A stretch of DNA of 64,000 nucleotides. Origin: Symsagittifera roscoffensis (lineage: Eukaryota > Xenacoelomorpha > Acoela > Convolutidae). The DNA lies in assembly GCF_963678635.1 (NCBI RefSeq), contig NC_087070.1:45863467-45927466 (forward strand). The letters run 5' to 3'. The notes beneath the pieces are model-generated. The model ran no database searches, had not been told where the DNA came from, and saw only the letters and a program-made list of their open reading frames with translations. This document shows positions 41,303 through 51,608 of the stretch, in pieces (position 1 is the first letter of the stretch; every line of letters starts with the position of its first letter). A program made the position numbers and the translations under genes.

Positions 41303-41713
41303 TCGAATCGTTTCTGTATTCTGTTGTACACTTTGTCCACGCCTTGATGGCCCATCTGGTCATGTGAACGAAAGAGCAATTCGGTCTGGTATAACTGTGG
41401 TAACACTATCGAAATGTACTTGTAAAGGACCTTATCATCCTCTTTACGTTTACAGGCTACGGTTCCGTCTTTGTTCAGGTACAAGAAAATCTTTTCTTTT
41501 CAGGTAGAACTGCTTCAAGATCTTTTAGCTGTCTTCTTCCAAATCTCGCTTGTCAGGTGCTCCATTCTCGATCCATCTTTTCAGATTGCTCGTCGTTCTG
41601 TCATTTTGTTGAGCCCCTAGAAGATCCGACAGCCGGTATTTGGCTTTCAGATACGTCTTTATCACGTTGAATTGCCCGCTCATTATCTCCGGAGCATGAG
41701 CATCGTCCATCAA
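41221..41713 (-). pseudogene. pol (IN): Integrase N-terminal zinc finger region, copy B
   Basis: Two frames (41713-41525 and 41484-41221). The second contains LLFRSHDQMGHQGVDKVY, the His pair of the H2C2 finger; the Cys pair is in the overlapping 41302 frame (CLSCQQ). The upstream part SNLKRWIENGAPDKRDLEED matches copy A near 2570-2630. Broken by indels near 41300 and 41510. Confidence 0.75.
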
Positions 41714-42089
41714 CTTGTTGCACCATATTTCCTCAAAGGCATTGCTTCCTGCACATATGGCTCCAGATTGGTACGGACGACCGCACCATGTGGCAGTAAT
41801 CTGGTTGGGCGTTTCGAAACTGCTATCAGCTTGAGCTCATCAGCGGCATTATCCACCACAGTGCCCTCCTCATCGGAGGTGTACCTGTCTCTGTCCGGAT
41901 CCTGATGCATTTCTCTGTCCAGCCCGCGCTGTTTCCAGTCCACCAACAAGGAATGAATCGCAATCTCTCCGATACATCAGAATTGGAAGTAGTCTCAGAT
42001 GTGTTGTCCCACGACTGAGGCCTCGAGTCATCAATTGAGCCGAATGATTCCAGACCATCATATTCCACTCTATCTGTGATGTTTCTCGA

Positions 42090-42226
42090 CTCCCCGAACA
42101 AAACTCTGTCCCTTGGTCGCTTTGAATCCGACTCCACGGACAACATTCTATCCCTAGGTCGTCTCATCAAACTCTCCCCGGACAAGTCATCCTGCACGGG
42201 CCCGAAAGTGCCCGACTCCCCGGACA
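42090..42226 (-). repeat. Four TGTCCGGGGAG-like repeats at 42-bp spacing
   Basis: Plus-strand starts are 42090 (CTCCCCGAACA), 42132 (CTCCACGGACA), 42174 (CTCCCCGGACA) and 42216 (CTCCCCGGACA): exact 42-bp period, two perfect and two with one change. They are the counterpart of the 66-bp repeats at 1912-2056 in copy A. Confidence 0.8.
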
Positions 42227-42344
42227 TTGTTTCGTCCCCGGAAGAGCAATCTGAGCTCGGCTCGTACTCTTCTTTTGCATCCGTGAAATGTACTTTTCTC
42301 GTGAAGCTGGATTTCGACTTGCAAGTGACTTGCATCGTGGGTCT

Positions 42345-42374
42345 GTGACTTGCAGTGACTTGCAGTGACTTGCA
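42345..42374. repeat. Decamer tandem repeat TGACTTGCAG
   Basis: TGACTTGCAG is repeated about three times, with related TGACTTGCA and ACTTGCAAG pieces just before. The 10-bp unit is not a multiple of three, so copy number changes the reading frame of the tether. Confidence 0.8.
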
Positions 42375-43426
42375 CCGGGGTCGTCGATTTGCCACATTGA
42401 AGTCGAGTGTGAAGTCCTCAACAAGACCTCCTTTGGCATTGAGGTCACCAGCTGGTTCACTATCGACCGGCAATCCTGTTCCACATCGCGACCGCGAATG
42501 ATCACTGGCCTCTTCTCCGTTTTCTCAGTGACGGTCAATCGCTGCATGGTTTCCATCCAATCACGATCATGCCTATCGACCGCCCTATCCAGCAAGTCAC
42601 GGAGCTTCCCCATGACGTCCGGCGCCACGTTCACCGCCCTATTTGACAGAGATATGCTGTTTATACCCAACCTGGTGAGCTCCTGCTGTACCAGATTGGA
42701 TCGGACTAGCAGATCCAGCGGAACGGGTTCACCCCTGGCTAAAACTTTTATCTCGGCGGCCGTTTCCACTGGAAGATCAGGGTGTCCTGGTATAGGATGC
42801 CCTGACTTATCCAGCCACCTAGTGAGTGGTAGTTTGTCGTAGGTCTCCTTGTCTAGGAATGAAAACACGTCTTTGACCTCCGCTTGGTTAGCTTGCTTTT
42901 CTTCGAGATGCTCATAGAATTCTGTCTTCTTACTGAGGCTATCAGCATTGTGATGCTTGTCACGGGTACGGTGCTCTATGATCATGTGGTATCCATCCAG
43001 GCGCACGATCCAACGACCAATATAACTTTGGTCCATCGAATAGGTTTTCAGCCAGGCAAGGGCACGATTATCCACACTTAACTTGAAGGGAGCACTCCCC
43101 AAGTAGGCCCTGTATTTCTCCACGAAAGTGATCACCGCTAAAATTTCCGCTTTTGGTGCGCCATACTTCATCTCGGTATCGCTCAAAACCTTACTTCCGT
43201 AGGCTATTGGACGGAGAAGCGTTCTCCCGTTCCACTCTTGCTCCTGGTGAAATATGCCTGATATCGCAACCACTGATGCATCCGTGTCTAACACAAACAT
43301 CCCCTTCTCTGTTGGCATGCCGAGGACTGGTGCCTCGCAAAGTTCACCTTTAATGTTTTCAAATGAAACGTGTGCCTCATCGGTCCAAGTGAACTTTTTG
43401 CCTTTATTTCTCATCAACTGTTGCAT
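42375..43426 (-). pseudogene. pol (RNase H): RT connection and RNase H, copy B
   Basis: A continuous frame from 43426 with MQQLMRNKGKKFTWTDEA, the RNase H start FVLDTDASVVAISGIFHQEQ, RPIAYGSKVLSDTE, and the end MIIEHRTRDKHHNADSLS, then the tether start WLDKSGHPIPGHPDLPVE. Unlike copy A there is no stop or frameshift inside RNase H. The frame becomes nonsense at about 42420 because of the decamer repeat. Best preserved RNase H in the window. Confidence 0.88.
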
Positions 43427-44450
43427 GGGGTATATCTTGTCGGCGTATCCCTTGACGAACTCCCGATACTAGTTAGCAAACCCCAAAAGGCCCATCAGTT
43501 GTGTATCTGTTTTGGGCGCTTTCCAGGTCAAAACCGCTTCGATCGCTTTGGGGTCAGGTCTCACTCCATGCTTATCCACCAGGCGGCCTAGATACTTTAT
43601 GGAGTTTCTGAGGATTTCACACTTCGAGGGTTAACATTTCAGTCCCGGCTGCTTCATGCAACCTCTATGTGATCCTCTAGGGTTGGCGTTGCGATCACGA
43701 CATCATCGACGTAACACATGATGAGGTTCCCGTATTTCTTCGTCACACACGTGAGTGTCTGGGCCATCAGTCGCTGGAATGTGGCCGTCGCGTTGCACAA
43801 TTCGAACGGCATCCTCTTCCACTGGAACAATCCCAGCTCGCACTGCGAAGCCCGTTTTCTCACGATCTTGCTGCTTTCGGAGTGGCACTTGCCAGAACGC
43901 CGAGCCCAAATCTAACGTCGTGGAGAACTTCGCGTCTCCCAGCTTGGATAGGCTCTCATCGATGCGGGGAATCGGGTATGCGTCCTTTATAGTCACTGCG
44001 TTCAGCTAACGGAAATCACAACAAAACCTGAGTTGCCCCCTTTCTTTTTTGCCATGAACACGCCACAAGCCCACAGGGACTTCGACGGCTCGATCATGTC
44101 GTACTCCATTAACATCTCGATTTACTTCCTGCACGCTTCTGACTTATGAGGGGTCATTCTCCTCGCCCCCTCCCACTGAGGTACCGAGCCCTCTTCTATC
44201 TCAATCTCGCGTTCTACAAAAATGCAGCAACCTATGTCGGCCTTATGCTTTGAAAAAACGTCTGCATTCCGATTTAGCACCGCGCTAACGAATCTAGTTC
44301 TCGGTCTGATATCTTACCCTTCAGATGTTCTATCTCGAGCAGGGCGGGTTTATTTGCTGCTAACTCTGTTTCTGTCGGCCTCTCGGGAAAATTCGAACAA
44401 CTAGACGACCCATCATCTGTCTCCGACTCCATTGAAAACAATTTCTAAGA
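43427..44450 (-). pseudogene. pol (RT): Ty3-type reverse transcriptase, copy B
   Basis: It begins near 44450 with an acidic linker and VLNRNADVFSKHKADIGC, then the pre-RT EIEIEEGSVPQW, RRMTPHKSEAC, WACGVFMAKKKGG, CCDFR, TLDLGSAFWQVPLR and the catalytic box CYVDDVVIATP (near 43720), which is intact. Stops: TAA near 44127, TAG near 44008, a TGA at 43654, TAG near 43471; frameshifts near 44040, 43860 and 43660. It keeps the LMGLLG segment deleted in copy A. The enzyme is dead but the family is clear. Confidence 0.88.
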
Positions 44451-44527
44451 AGATTTCAATTCATTTATTCTCTTCAGTATACATTCCTGGATCGCGTGCA
44501 AGGGACATTTAGTTACATACAACTTTT

Positions 44528-45468
44528 TCAAGTTCTCCACACTTTTTCAAGTTCTCCACATGTGTTCAGAGACAATGCGTAGCCAAGTTTCTTTCCCCTC
44601 TGTATTGTCACTGTGGTTGCTTCTGTGTTCAACAACATATTCACGCACAGTCCGCTTTGAGTGAGTGAGAAACTTCTTCCTAAAATAGCCGAGCTCTTAC
44701 TGTTTGGATTTGGTACCAGACACACCTGTCTGTCATTACTGAGTTTATTTGGATTCTTTATCCTAAACTTCGCTACCACTGCTTAGTTTGGTTTCAATTT
44801 CACTTTCCGATCCAGAAAAATCGGCACCTTAGCCTGGTTAATTAAGATCTTATTAAGAGGTTTCTTTCTATACTTCCTCTCAGGATCTTTGATCTTGATC
44901 AACCCGTCATTGAGGTCGATCGTGACATGAAAATTGCGTACGAAGTCCGTTACCAGGATGAATTGATCAGACTTGTCCAATTTTTCCACCACCAGGAAGC
45001 TCATCCAAAGATGTCTTCCTCCAAGCTGCAGTGATATGATCGGGGTCCGTCCTGTCACATAGATTGCTCCCTGATTGGCAGCTGCCAGTCTGATGTTTGT
45101 CGGTATCAGATCCTACCTGTCAAGGTGCTGACTGGCATGACACTGACCACTGCACCCGTGTCTAACAGTCCTTTTACTGAAAGTTGTCTGCCCTGCACAT
45201 CTAGCACATGTGCTGCCAGATCGGCTTCGCAACCTATGTGGACCGCATCCTGTTCAAGCATGGCATCGTGTCCGATTCGTCGCACCTTCAGCTCTTCTTG
45301 ATCAATGTATATCCGGCCTACCTGATCACTCGCATCAGTTACGTGAGCTTTTGTGTAGATATTGATGCCGTCCACATTCATCAGAATCGGATATGGACCA
45401 TGGACCTCGATGAAATGTTCATCCACTCTCATCAGCCTCGGACCTCCTGTCATGAGCAGCGCTCGCAC
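44528..45468 (-). pseudogene. pol (PR): Retropepsin-type aspartic protease region, copy B
   Basis: 45468-45106 carries the catalytic motif LLDTGAVVSVMP (near 45165). 45058-44783 continues with FILVTDFVRNFHVTIDLNDG, the flap-distal and hydrophobic-Gly equivalent of Ty3 proteases, and 44779-44528 continues with the spacer before RT (SAILGRSFSLTQSG). A frameshift lies near 45105 and a TAG at 44783. It would cleave Gag and Pol in the particle. Confidence 0.75.
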
Positions 45469-45500
45469 TGCCCTGGAATCCAGCTTGGGATCCTCCTCCC

Positions 45501-46106
45501 TCAGGTGTCTGCATAGATGTCCAGGTGGACCAGCGTAATCTCGGACGGTTCATTCAAGTTCTTAACCACCTGGTGTCCTGCGACTGAGATAATGGACATT
45601 ATCTTCGTTCCTTCTTTCGTCATGCCGAAAGTTCTACCCGATATGACGTTTAGCTTTAATCCCTGCTTTCTGGGTTCCTGAGTGTCCTCTTTCGTTGTTT
45701 TACTCGAAAAGTCAAATTTTTCCCGAAGATCTGTGCTCTCCAGTTCCGACCTTACCCATTGCTCAACTTCTTTCGTGGCTAGCTCCTGTTGGACATTCTG
45801 CAACGCTTTCCTTGCTGCCAAACCATAATCAACCTTGAGCGGGCCGGCCGACTCTGCCTCCAAGCTCGAGGCTACCACCTCATCAGGCATGGTCTTCACC
45901 TTCTTAGTCGTAAAAGTGCTCGGTGTTGTCTCTTTTCTTCGAGATTCAGCCTCGTTCATCAGAAGTGTTCGACTGGCTTTGACGCCCGAAAGCGCTTCTT
46001 CATGGCGAGGATGTTTCGCATCCGCCACTGCATCCCAAAATTGAGTGCAGTCCGATTTGAAGTAACCCTCCAAATTACAGAAGAAGCACCTCGGTCCATA
46101 CTTCAT
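45501..46106 (-). pseudogene. gag (NC): Gag nucleocapsid region with altered zinc knuckle, copy B
   Basis: The CCHC knuckle reads CFFCNLEGYFKSDC: spacing C-x2-C-x4-x-x4-C is right but the His is Tyr (codon TAC). About 170 residues of charged linker follow, then VISGRTFGMTKEGTKIMSII leading to the protease. NC packages the RNA. The 5' flank 46107-46388 belongs to gag but is out of frame, with QNRYSNYGNYSGTNTG-type low complexity. Confidence 0.7.
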
Positions 46107-46388
46107 AATGAGCCCTCGTCGGTCGCATCAACGTCGTAGAGAAAGTGGCCTATCGCCTTCATGTTCTGTTTGTAAGCAGAACATGCGGAAACATGGTGTT
46201 TGATCTAGTCAAAATTCGCTCAGGACCTCCTCTTATCCATGTCGTCGCGAGGTTTGTACCAACTGGAGTTCGCACCAGTGTTTGTTCCGCTGTAGTTGCC
46301 ATAATTGCTGTAACGGTTTTGCCACCTCGGTTTTATGAGCAAGTACTCACGCGACTTCATACGCAAATCATCGGGCGTGGGTACCTGG

Positions 46389-46850
46389 TCAAGCGACAGG
46401 GTGAAGTGTATGGCTTAGCATTGTTTTTAACTCTTCACTCTTCACTCCATCCATGAACTTCGAGGCAATCGCTAAGTTCCGCTCGGTAATTCTGTCATCA
46501 GGGTTGCTTCTCCTCCTAAGTAATTCAAGGTCGTCCAAAATCTTGTCTATGGATTCGTCATCTCTTTGACGCCTCTTCTCGAACTTCACCATAGCCTGAT
46601 GCCCTTGTACTCCAGAGCCGAAACGATTCAGCAGGACGTCAAATATCTTGCAATCACTGTCTCTTTCATTTGCCTTTTTCGCCATTACACAATTGGTACC
46701 CTCCAGGTTGCTTGTCAGTGCGCTGCATTCCTGTTTCTTTGAGAAATGTTCTTCTTCAATGTGCAACTTCATCACTTCTATCCAAGTATCAATGCAGCCG
46801 TCTGACTCGTCTTTGTATGATTTCGGCTTTTTCAGTGTCCTTCGAGAGAT
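46389..46850 (-). pseudogene. gag (CA): Gag capsid domain, copy B
   Basis: 46775-46389 reads a retrotransposon-gag domain: IFDVLLNRFGSGVQGHQAMV, KFEKRRQRDDESIDKILDDL, ELLRRRSNPDDRITERNLAI and FMDGVKSEELKTML. The upstream PKSYKDESDGCIDTWIEVMK (to about 46850) in another frame is the usual start of the Ty3 capsid. CA builds the virus-like particle. A frameshift near 46785 and a TGA at 46389 break it. Confidence 0.75.
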
Positions 46851-47051
46851 CTATTCAGAGGCTCAAACATCGAAGCATACATCGTCGTGTCCTGTGAGAC
46901 CGTAGTCAGATCTGGGACCAATCTGACTTGTGGCACAGTGGGCAATCTTGTCTCCGGGTGGCATCCGTCTCCGGTGGGACCGGGTTCATCCAACCTGGCC
47001 TCGATGGGGCTGCCCTGGGCAGCTCCCTATTCCTAGGTTCGTAATTCGCTC
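46851..47051 (-). pseudogene. gag: Gag linker between coiled coil and capsid, copy B
   Basis: Out-of-frame remainder with VPQVRLVPDLTTVSQDTTMY and NRSLEG visible on the minus strand. It joins the coiled-coil region to the capsid domain. Low information. Confidence 0.4.
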
Positions 47052-48409
47052 TCAAAATTTGCCTGCTCCATCTCCATCATTCGCCTGGCGTGAGCGCTCC
47101 CTTGGGTTGGAACGCTCCTCCCGACTACTTCCGTTTAAGATCTCGTCAAGCTTCCACATCATCAGGTCAGATTTGGCATCTAACCTTTTTTCCAGGCTAG
47201 TCATCTTATGGGCATATGTATTGTCATGATCGTTCAGCAATCGCTCGATCTCTCTTGTCATCCTAGCCTCTCTTTCCTCTGACTCCTTGTTTGCCTGTGC
47301 CAAGCTCTCCGCCAGGCATTGATCGATGTTGCGAATCAATTGAGCCTGAGCGACTTCACGTGCGTCAATTCATCTCGCAAATTCTCTCGACCCTGGTGAG
47401 CTCTCTCGTCAACTTGATCTGTTCTTTTAGTCATTTCCCATCTCAGTTCATCCAGACCAGTCATTACGCCAGCAAACATGTCACCTATATCGCCAGCTGC
47501 CCCCAACGTTGGGGTTAGCCGCAGAGAAGATGAGGTCAACTGCGGCTGCAGCGTGGTACTTGATGACGCGCCGCCCTCTTGCATGCCCATCGACATCATC
47601 AACCTGTCGAACGTTGAGGACGCTCTCATCGTTATCCCATCAGACATGGGCCTGGTTGGCGAGGCGGACAACGTCCTCCTGCTCATGTCGTTCCTTGGGC
47701 ACGGCGTGAAGTTCACATCCGGGTGGGTTATCTCCGGATGGTTATAACTGGAAGATAGACCTTCAGTTTGTAGTGACGCCATGCGCTCATCGTACAAAGA
47801 CTTCCAGCTTTTCTTGGCCTTCGAACCCGTTTGTTCTTCACTGGGGCTTATACTCGACATCATCGCGTTCTTGCTCTGCTTGGCCAGAGATGAGTGGGTA
47901 CTGGCTGGATGTGAAAGTTCTTTTCTCCACTTATGACTCTTAGTCTCCGATTTGGACATTCCCCTGAACAACACTTCCTCTCGCGGCTCGACCTCGGAAC
48001 GCTCCGAGGCCTCCTCCGTCCCCTCGACTTCCGCCCGTCCGAGGTCCTCGCTCGGGTCAAAGTCGGGTCGAATAAGCGTTCGTTTCCCTTCAACAAAGGG
48101 GTCCACAAGCGTGTCGCTCGCAGGCCCGGCCTCGGCGCTCCACCCTTAATTGCCATCGAGGTTCTTCTCGCTTCTTAGTTTCATTTCGCTCACTGAAAGA
48201 TCAGCTTGACCTTTAGACGATTCGTTGTCAGCAAAAACGTCTGAAACGCTGCTAAACGAAGATTGGCTACGCCTAGTTCTAAACTTTCGCGTATTTCCCT
48301 TGCTCAGCCTGTGAACCTTAGTAGTCATTCCTAGCGAGTCTCTACGCTGCATACTTTGTAATAAATAACAATATTCGTACAATTCAATGGCGATGTACAC
48401 GTACCGCAA
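47052..48409 (-). pseudogene. gag (MA-like): Gag N-terminal region with coiled coil, copy B
   Basis: A frame from 48409 runs to 47336 with one stop (TAA 48146-48148); it then shifts to 47339-47052. The earliest ATGs are at 48409 (MRYVYIAIEL) and 48352 (MQRRDSLGMTTK); I favour the latter because the first residues are hydrophobic and off-pattern. It is Ser/Arg-rich, then HPASTHSSLAKQSKNAMM, KAKKSWKSLYDERMAS and GMQEGGASSSTT. The last 95 codons form a coiled coil (ESEEREARMTREIERLLNDH). Longer than a usual Ty3 gag N-terminus. Confidence 0.6.
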
Positions 48410-48809
48410 ATAAGTTCAAGTTAGTTTACTAGCGTTAGTATCAAAAATGTCTCTTAGATTTCTCGATGACAATATTAGTGACTCAGCTAAAAACACACAG
48501 AGGGCCTACTCAGTATTGATATAATGCTAACTCGACCCCGCTGTATAGTATAACAGTATCACAAAATTTTCACAAGATATAGTCAATACACAAAACACAA
48601 TTGATAATCAGATAAGAATATCCTACAGGTGACAGCAAGTTTTCGTCGGTATCACTTTACCGCGACACTCTTATCAAGTCACTGCTTTGTTAAAATCAAA
48701 CAATCTTTTGTAAAAAAGCAGTGATGATTCAGGAATAGATAAATAAAACTTAGTCCTAAAGAAAAAGACTTCCCTCGATCGGAACACTCCAAAGGAACGA
48801 AGCCCAGGA

Positions 48810-49075
48810 CACAGTCTTCTCAAGTGAGTGTGTATTTGCCTAATACACCCACCGAGGTCTTCTTTTAGGTGTCCTGTTATTGCCCGAGCTCTCCTACTAA
48901 GTCGCTCAAGGCAACCTCTGATCGAAAATCTCCAAAGTCTATGAAAAAGCTCCCCCACACCCGTGACGCCCCAAGTGCACGAGAGCAGGGAACTAATTTT
49001 CTTCTCAAGTGACTCTGTATTTGACTAATACGGCCATCGAGGTCTTCTTTTATGTGTTCCCGGATTGCCTCAACC
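48810..49075 (-). repeat. Imperfect two-copy tandem segment in the leader
   Basis: CTTCTCAAGTGA followed by a GAGGTCTTCTTTTA core occurs at 48819-48889 and again at 49000-49068, about 180 bp apart. Both encode a similar minus-strand peptide (HLKEDLGGCIRQIHTHLRR and HIKEDLDGRISQIQSHLRR). Confidence 0.7.
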
Positions 49076-49279
49076 AAATAGCAATCAAAAAAAAAATTTG
49101 GTTCGGTTACTTCCGTCAGACCCGATCTAGAATCGAAAGTTGATCTTGAATCTCCGGATAAAATGGGCTCCTGTTATCTTAGTATGCACGCCCGCTAGTA
49201 TTTGACCTTTTATCCCGACTCTAAATTGATATTCTAGTTGCTCAAATTGCCCCTGAAGATACCCCTAAATTTACAATAA

Positions 49280-49810
49280 AGAGGGTTGCTAAGAGACTTA
49301 AGTCACTCCGGAGGGTTACTCCGGAGGGTTGTTAGGACACTGAGCTTACCTCGGAAGGTTACTTCGGAGGGTCCCTTAATCGCCCCAGTTACTTCGGAGG
49401 GTCCCCCTAAACTTACTAAGGAGGGTCAACAAGAGGCTTAATACGCTCCGGAGGGTTACTTCGGAGGGTTTCTTCAAGTTTTCAAATTCTTTGAACATCA
49501 CTTGTAAGGGTCTCCTACTAGTCTCAGAAGGTGTCAACACAAGCTAAATTCTCTGTGGGGAGTTGTTCTAGCTTCATCGAAGGGTCTCGTGGAAGATTTC
49601 TCCTAAGGAGGGTTGCTAAGGAGCTTAGCTGACTCCGGAGGGTTTCTTCGAAGGGTTACCCAAAAATCAAGAAAAAGGGTTATTTTACCGCGATAAAGCC
49701 TCCGAATGCGGTGTAACTGACTTAAAACCAGGTTGGCTGACACGGCCAACCTTCCCAGTAGGATAAAAAGGTGATCTTATAAAGATTTCTGCCGCTCGGA
49801 GGGTTCCCTA
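49280..49810. repeat. GGAGGGTT motif cluster in the leader
   Basis: At least a dozen copies of CGGAGGGTT or close variants (AGGAGGGTT, CGAAGGGTT), often as GGAGGGTTACTTCGGAGGG, at irregular spacing. On the element-sense strand it reads AACCCTCCG. The density is far above the rest of the window. Confidence 0.75.
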
Positions 49811-50340
49811 AAATGTGTACCCTTCGAACCAACAAATTCTAAAAAAAAAAAATTCTTTTCCGAGATTATCAACCCAAAAACGGTTGCGGTCTGGAACAGT
49901 GATCAAACACGTCGACTTATGGTAACAAAATTATCCCGATCGGTTGGCTAGTCATATAAACTGTCACTTTATGTTTTTTATTGTTTTTGGTTTTTTTTGG
50001 ATTTTTTACAGTTTTTTGTTCTTTTTTGTTTTCAAATAAATTTGTTTTTGGCTTTTTCTTGGTTATACACTATTTTGTTTGGTTTTACGCTTTCTCTTTA
50101 ATTGTTTTTGGTCCCGGAACCTTGGTACAAGCGGGCTCATGACTCCCCACCTAACCCTCCGGCCCCCGGAATTTTCGGTTGTAACTAAGTTAAAAAGCTA
50201 AGTAGTACTAGGCAGAGGGTACGCACCTTCCCCCTGGTACAATAAAGGTCATTAAGGCCTCTAACTCGGGCATACGCCCGGAGCGGAGAGTTCGTCGCTG
50301 AAACGTTTGCTGATCATGATGGTCTCGTGCCTTTAACAGG

Positions 50341-50357
50341 CCCACCCAGGAGCGCCA
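50341..50357 (-). promoter_or_regulatory. Primer-binding site, tRNA-Asn-like
   Basis: On the minus strand it reads TGGCGCTCCTGGGTGGG. The animal tRNA-Asn 3' end is complementary to TGGCGTCCCTGGGTGGG, two mismatches away. It sits 13 bases inside the 5' LTR edge, slightly farther than usual. Confidence 0.65.
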
Positions 50358-50370
50358 TAAAAACGTCTAA

Positions 50371-51608
50371 TTAACATTCGCCCTAATACTACACAGTGAC
50401 GGAGCGTAGAAAACGTTCCTATTAACGACTGGCAGGTGTCAGTTACCTGAATTCTACTCGTTTTTCACCGTCTCGACCTTGCCAGTTGATTTTCTGGTCT
50501 GTTTAGGGCTAAGTAAAAAGTTACTATTTTTAGGCCATCAGTCAAACGACTTTTGATCAGCTGTCGTTTACATGCGAACAAAACCACATAGCTGGATCTC
50601 GGATCCTCAGACTACGTGATTGCTATTAAAAACACGACTCGAATCTCCTATTTTATTACGTTTTTGGTGACAGTTCTATATTAAATCCATTGGAGATGGA
50701 TTGACCCTTTCCTCTTTCTAGCTACTCATATTCTAAAATATCAAATAATACCGGTGTTAATTCAAAATTCTATGGCATCACAGTAGCTAAAAAGTTAGTT
50801 TATGATAGTCTTTCACCATATATCAGTCTCTGGGGGACCGAGCCTCCGCTTCCGTGTTTTCCTCGAGTTAACGTCGTTATCACTCCCAATTCGTGGCACG
50901 GGAGGGTACTGCTCTCCACCACTTCCCCACCGAAGCCTCCTTTCCCACTATCTTCTTCTGCTAAGGGTCTTAACGTGCGTGATCGTCACAAAAAGAGGCC
51001 TCGTTTTTCTGTGTCAACGTGCGATTGTTTTCCACTATATTTGCTGTTGTTCTGACTTTTTCACCTTTTTCAGTCAAAATGGCCGTTTTTTGTATTTCTG
51101 AGAAATACTCGTTCGTTAATCGAAGTTTTGAAAAATAGAAAATTATAGAAAATTTCTACCCTCCTTCGCAGCACTTTTTCGTCGTCAAGGCCTTTTCTCG
51201 CTAATTTGTGTTTCGCCGGAAAGTTGCGCTGTGCCAATCTGGCAGAATGGCACATACTCCCCGGACAGTCCCCATCAAGGTCCCTATTGATCGCATAACA
51301 CCGGGTTATCGTCAAGTAGTGTTCCAGTTCTCTATAATCAACCTTACAAATCGCATTAGAAAATGAAATTTATCTACTCCGACTCAACTCACTACGTGTC
51401 ACAAATGGCATCATACTACATCTCACTGCCTTTCAACTTTTCCACAAAATTTGCACCATGAGGAGTGTCCTAGATAAATTTTTTTTTCTGACTTCTTACG
51501 TCATCTGGCCATAAAACTTCATTTCGCTCTTGCTGATTAAAAAGTTGGGACGTGGCACGGCTACGCGCCCATTAAAATTAACTTAATGACACTAACCAAG
51601 TATAATCT
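50371..51608 (-). repeat. 5' LTR of copy B/D
   Basis: Same subfamily as 22829-24061. On the minus strand it begins GATTATACTTGG and ends GGGCGAATGTTA, so both terminal dinucleotides have drifted from TG/CA. It differs from the 3' LTR by a 15-bp insertion near 50894 (GCACGGGAGGGTACT) and a deletion of the CGTCACGA repeat near 50990. The TGTCCGGGGAG motif is at 51257-51267. Confidence 0.8.

Larger units (their letters stand above)
41710..42473 (-). pseudogene. pol: Tether between RNase H and integrase, copy B
   Basis: Frames 42473-41826 and 41949-41710 cover the charged linker. It contains GESGTFGPVQDD, LSGESLMRRPRDRM and LSVESDSKRPRDRV: a 14-residue (42-bp) repeat built on the LSGE motif, whereas copy A has a 22-residue spacing. 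It ends with LDREMHQDPDRDRY, matching copy A across its TAG. A 10-bp tandem repeat at the 5' end explains one frame change. Confidence 0.6.
48410..50340 (-). other. 5' leader of copy B, about 1.9 kb
   Basis: Sequence between the PBS and gag. It holds the imperfect tandem segment at 48810-49075, the GGAGGGTT cluster at 49280-49810 and T-rich tracts at 49975-50100. No long open frame. Very long for a Ty3 leader; may hold packaging or regulatory signals. Confidence 0.65.
22829..51608 (-). mobile_element. Giant Ty3-like LTR retroelement, copy B/D, LTR to LTR
   Basis: Reading the minus strand: 5' LTR (51608-50371), PBS, leader, gag, protease, RT, RNase H, integrase, acidic tail, macro gene, spacer, coiled-coil gene, SGNH domain, long accessory protein, 3' UTR and 3' LTR (24061-22829). 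The span is 28.8 kb; without the LINE and one 338-bp target copy (5321 bp) it is about 23.5 kb. The two LTRs are the same subfamily but differ by base changes and indels, and I could not match flanking 5-bp duplications. An old insertion or later rearrangement of one end is therefore possible. Confidence 0.75.

Noticed and set aside
49280-49810. Degenerate telomere repeat array
   Set aside because: GGAGGGTT units are irregular, have CGGA in place of TTA and lie inside an element leader.
50331-50360. A tRNA gene
   Set aside because: Only the 3' end complement of a tRNA is present; no cloverleaf upstream. It is a primer-binding site.
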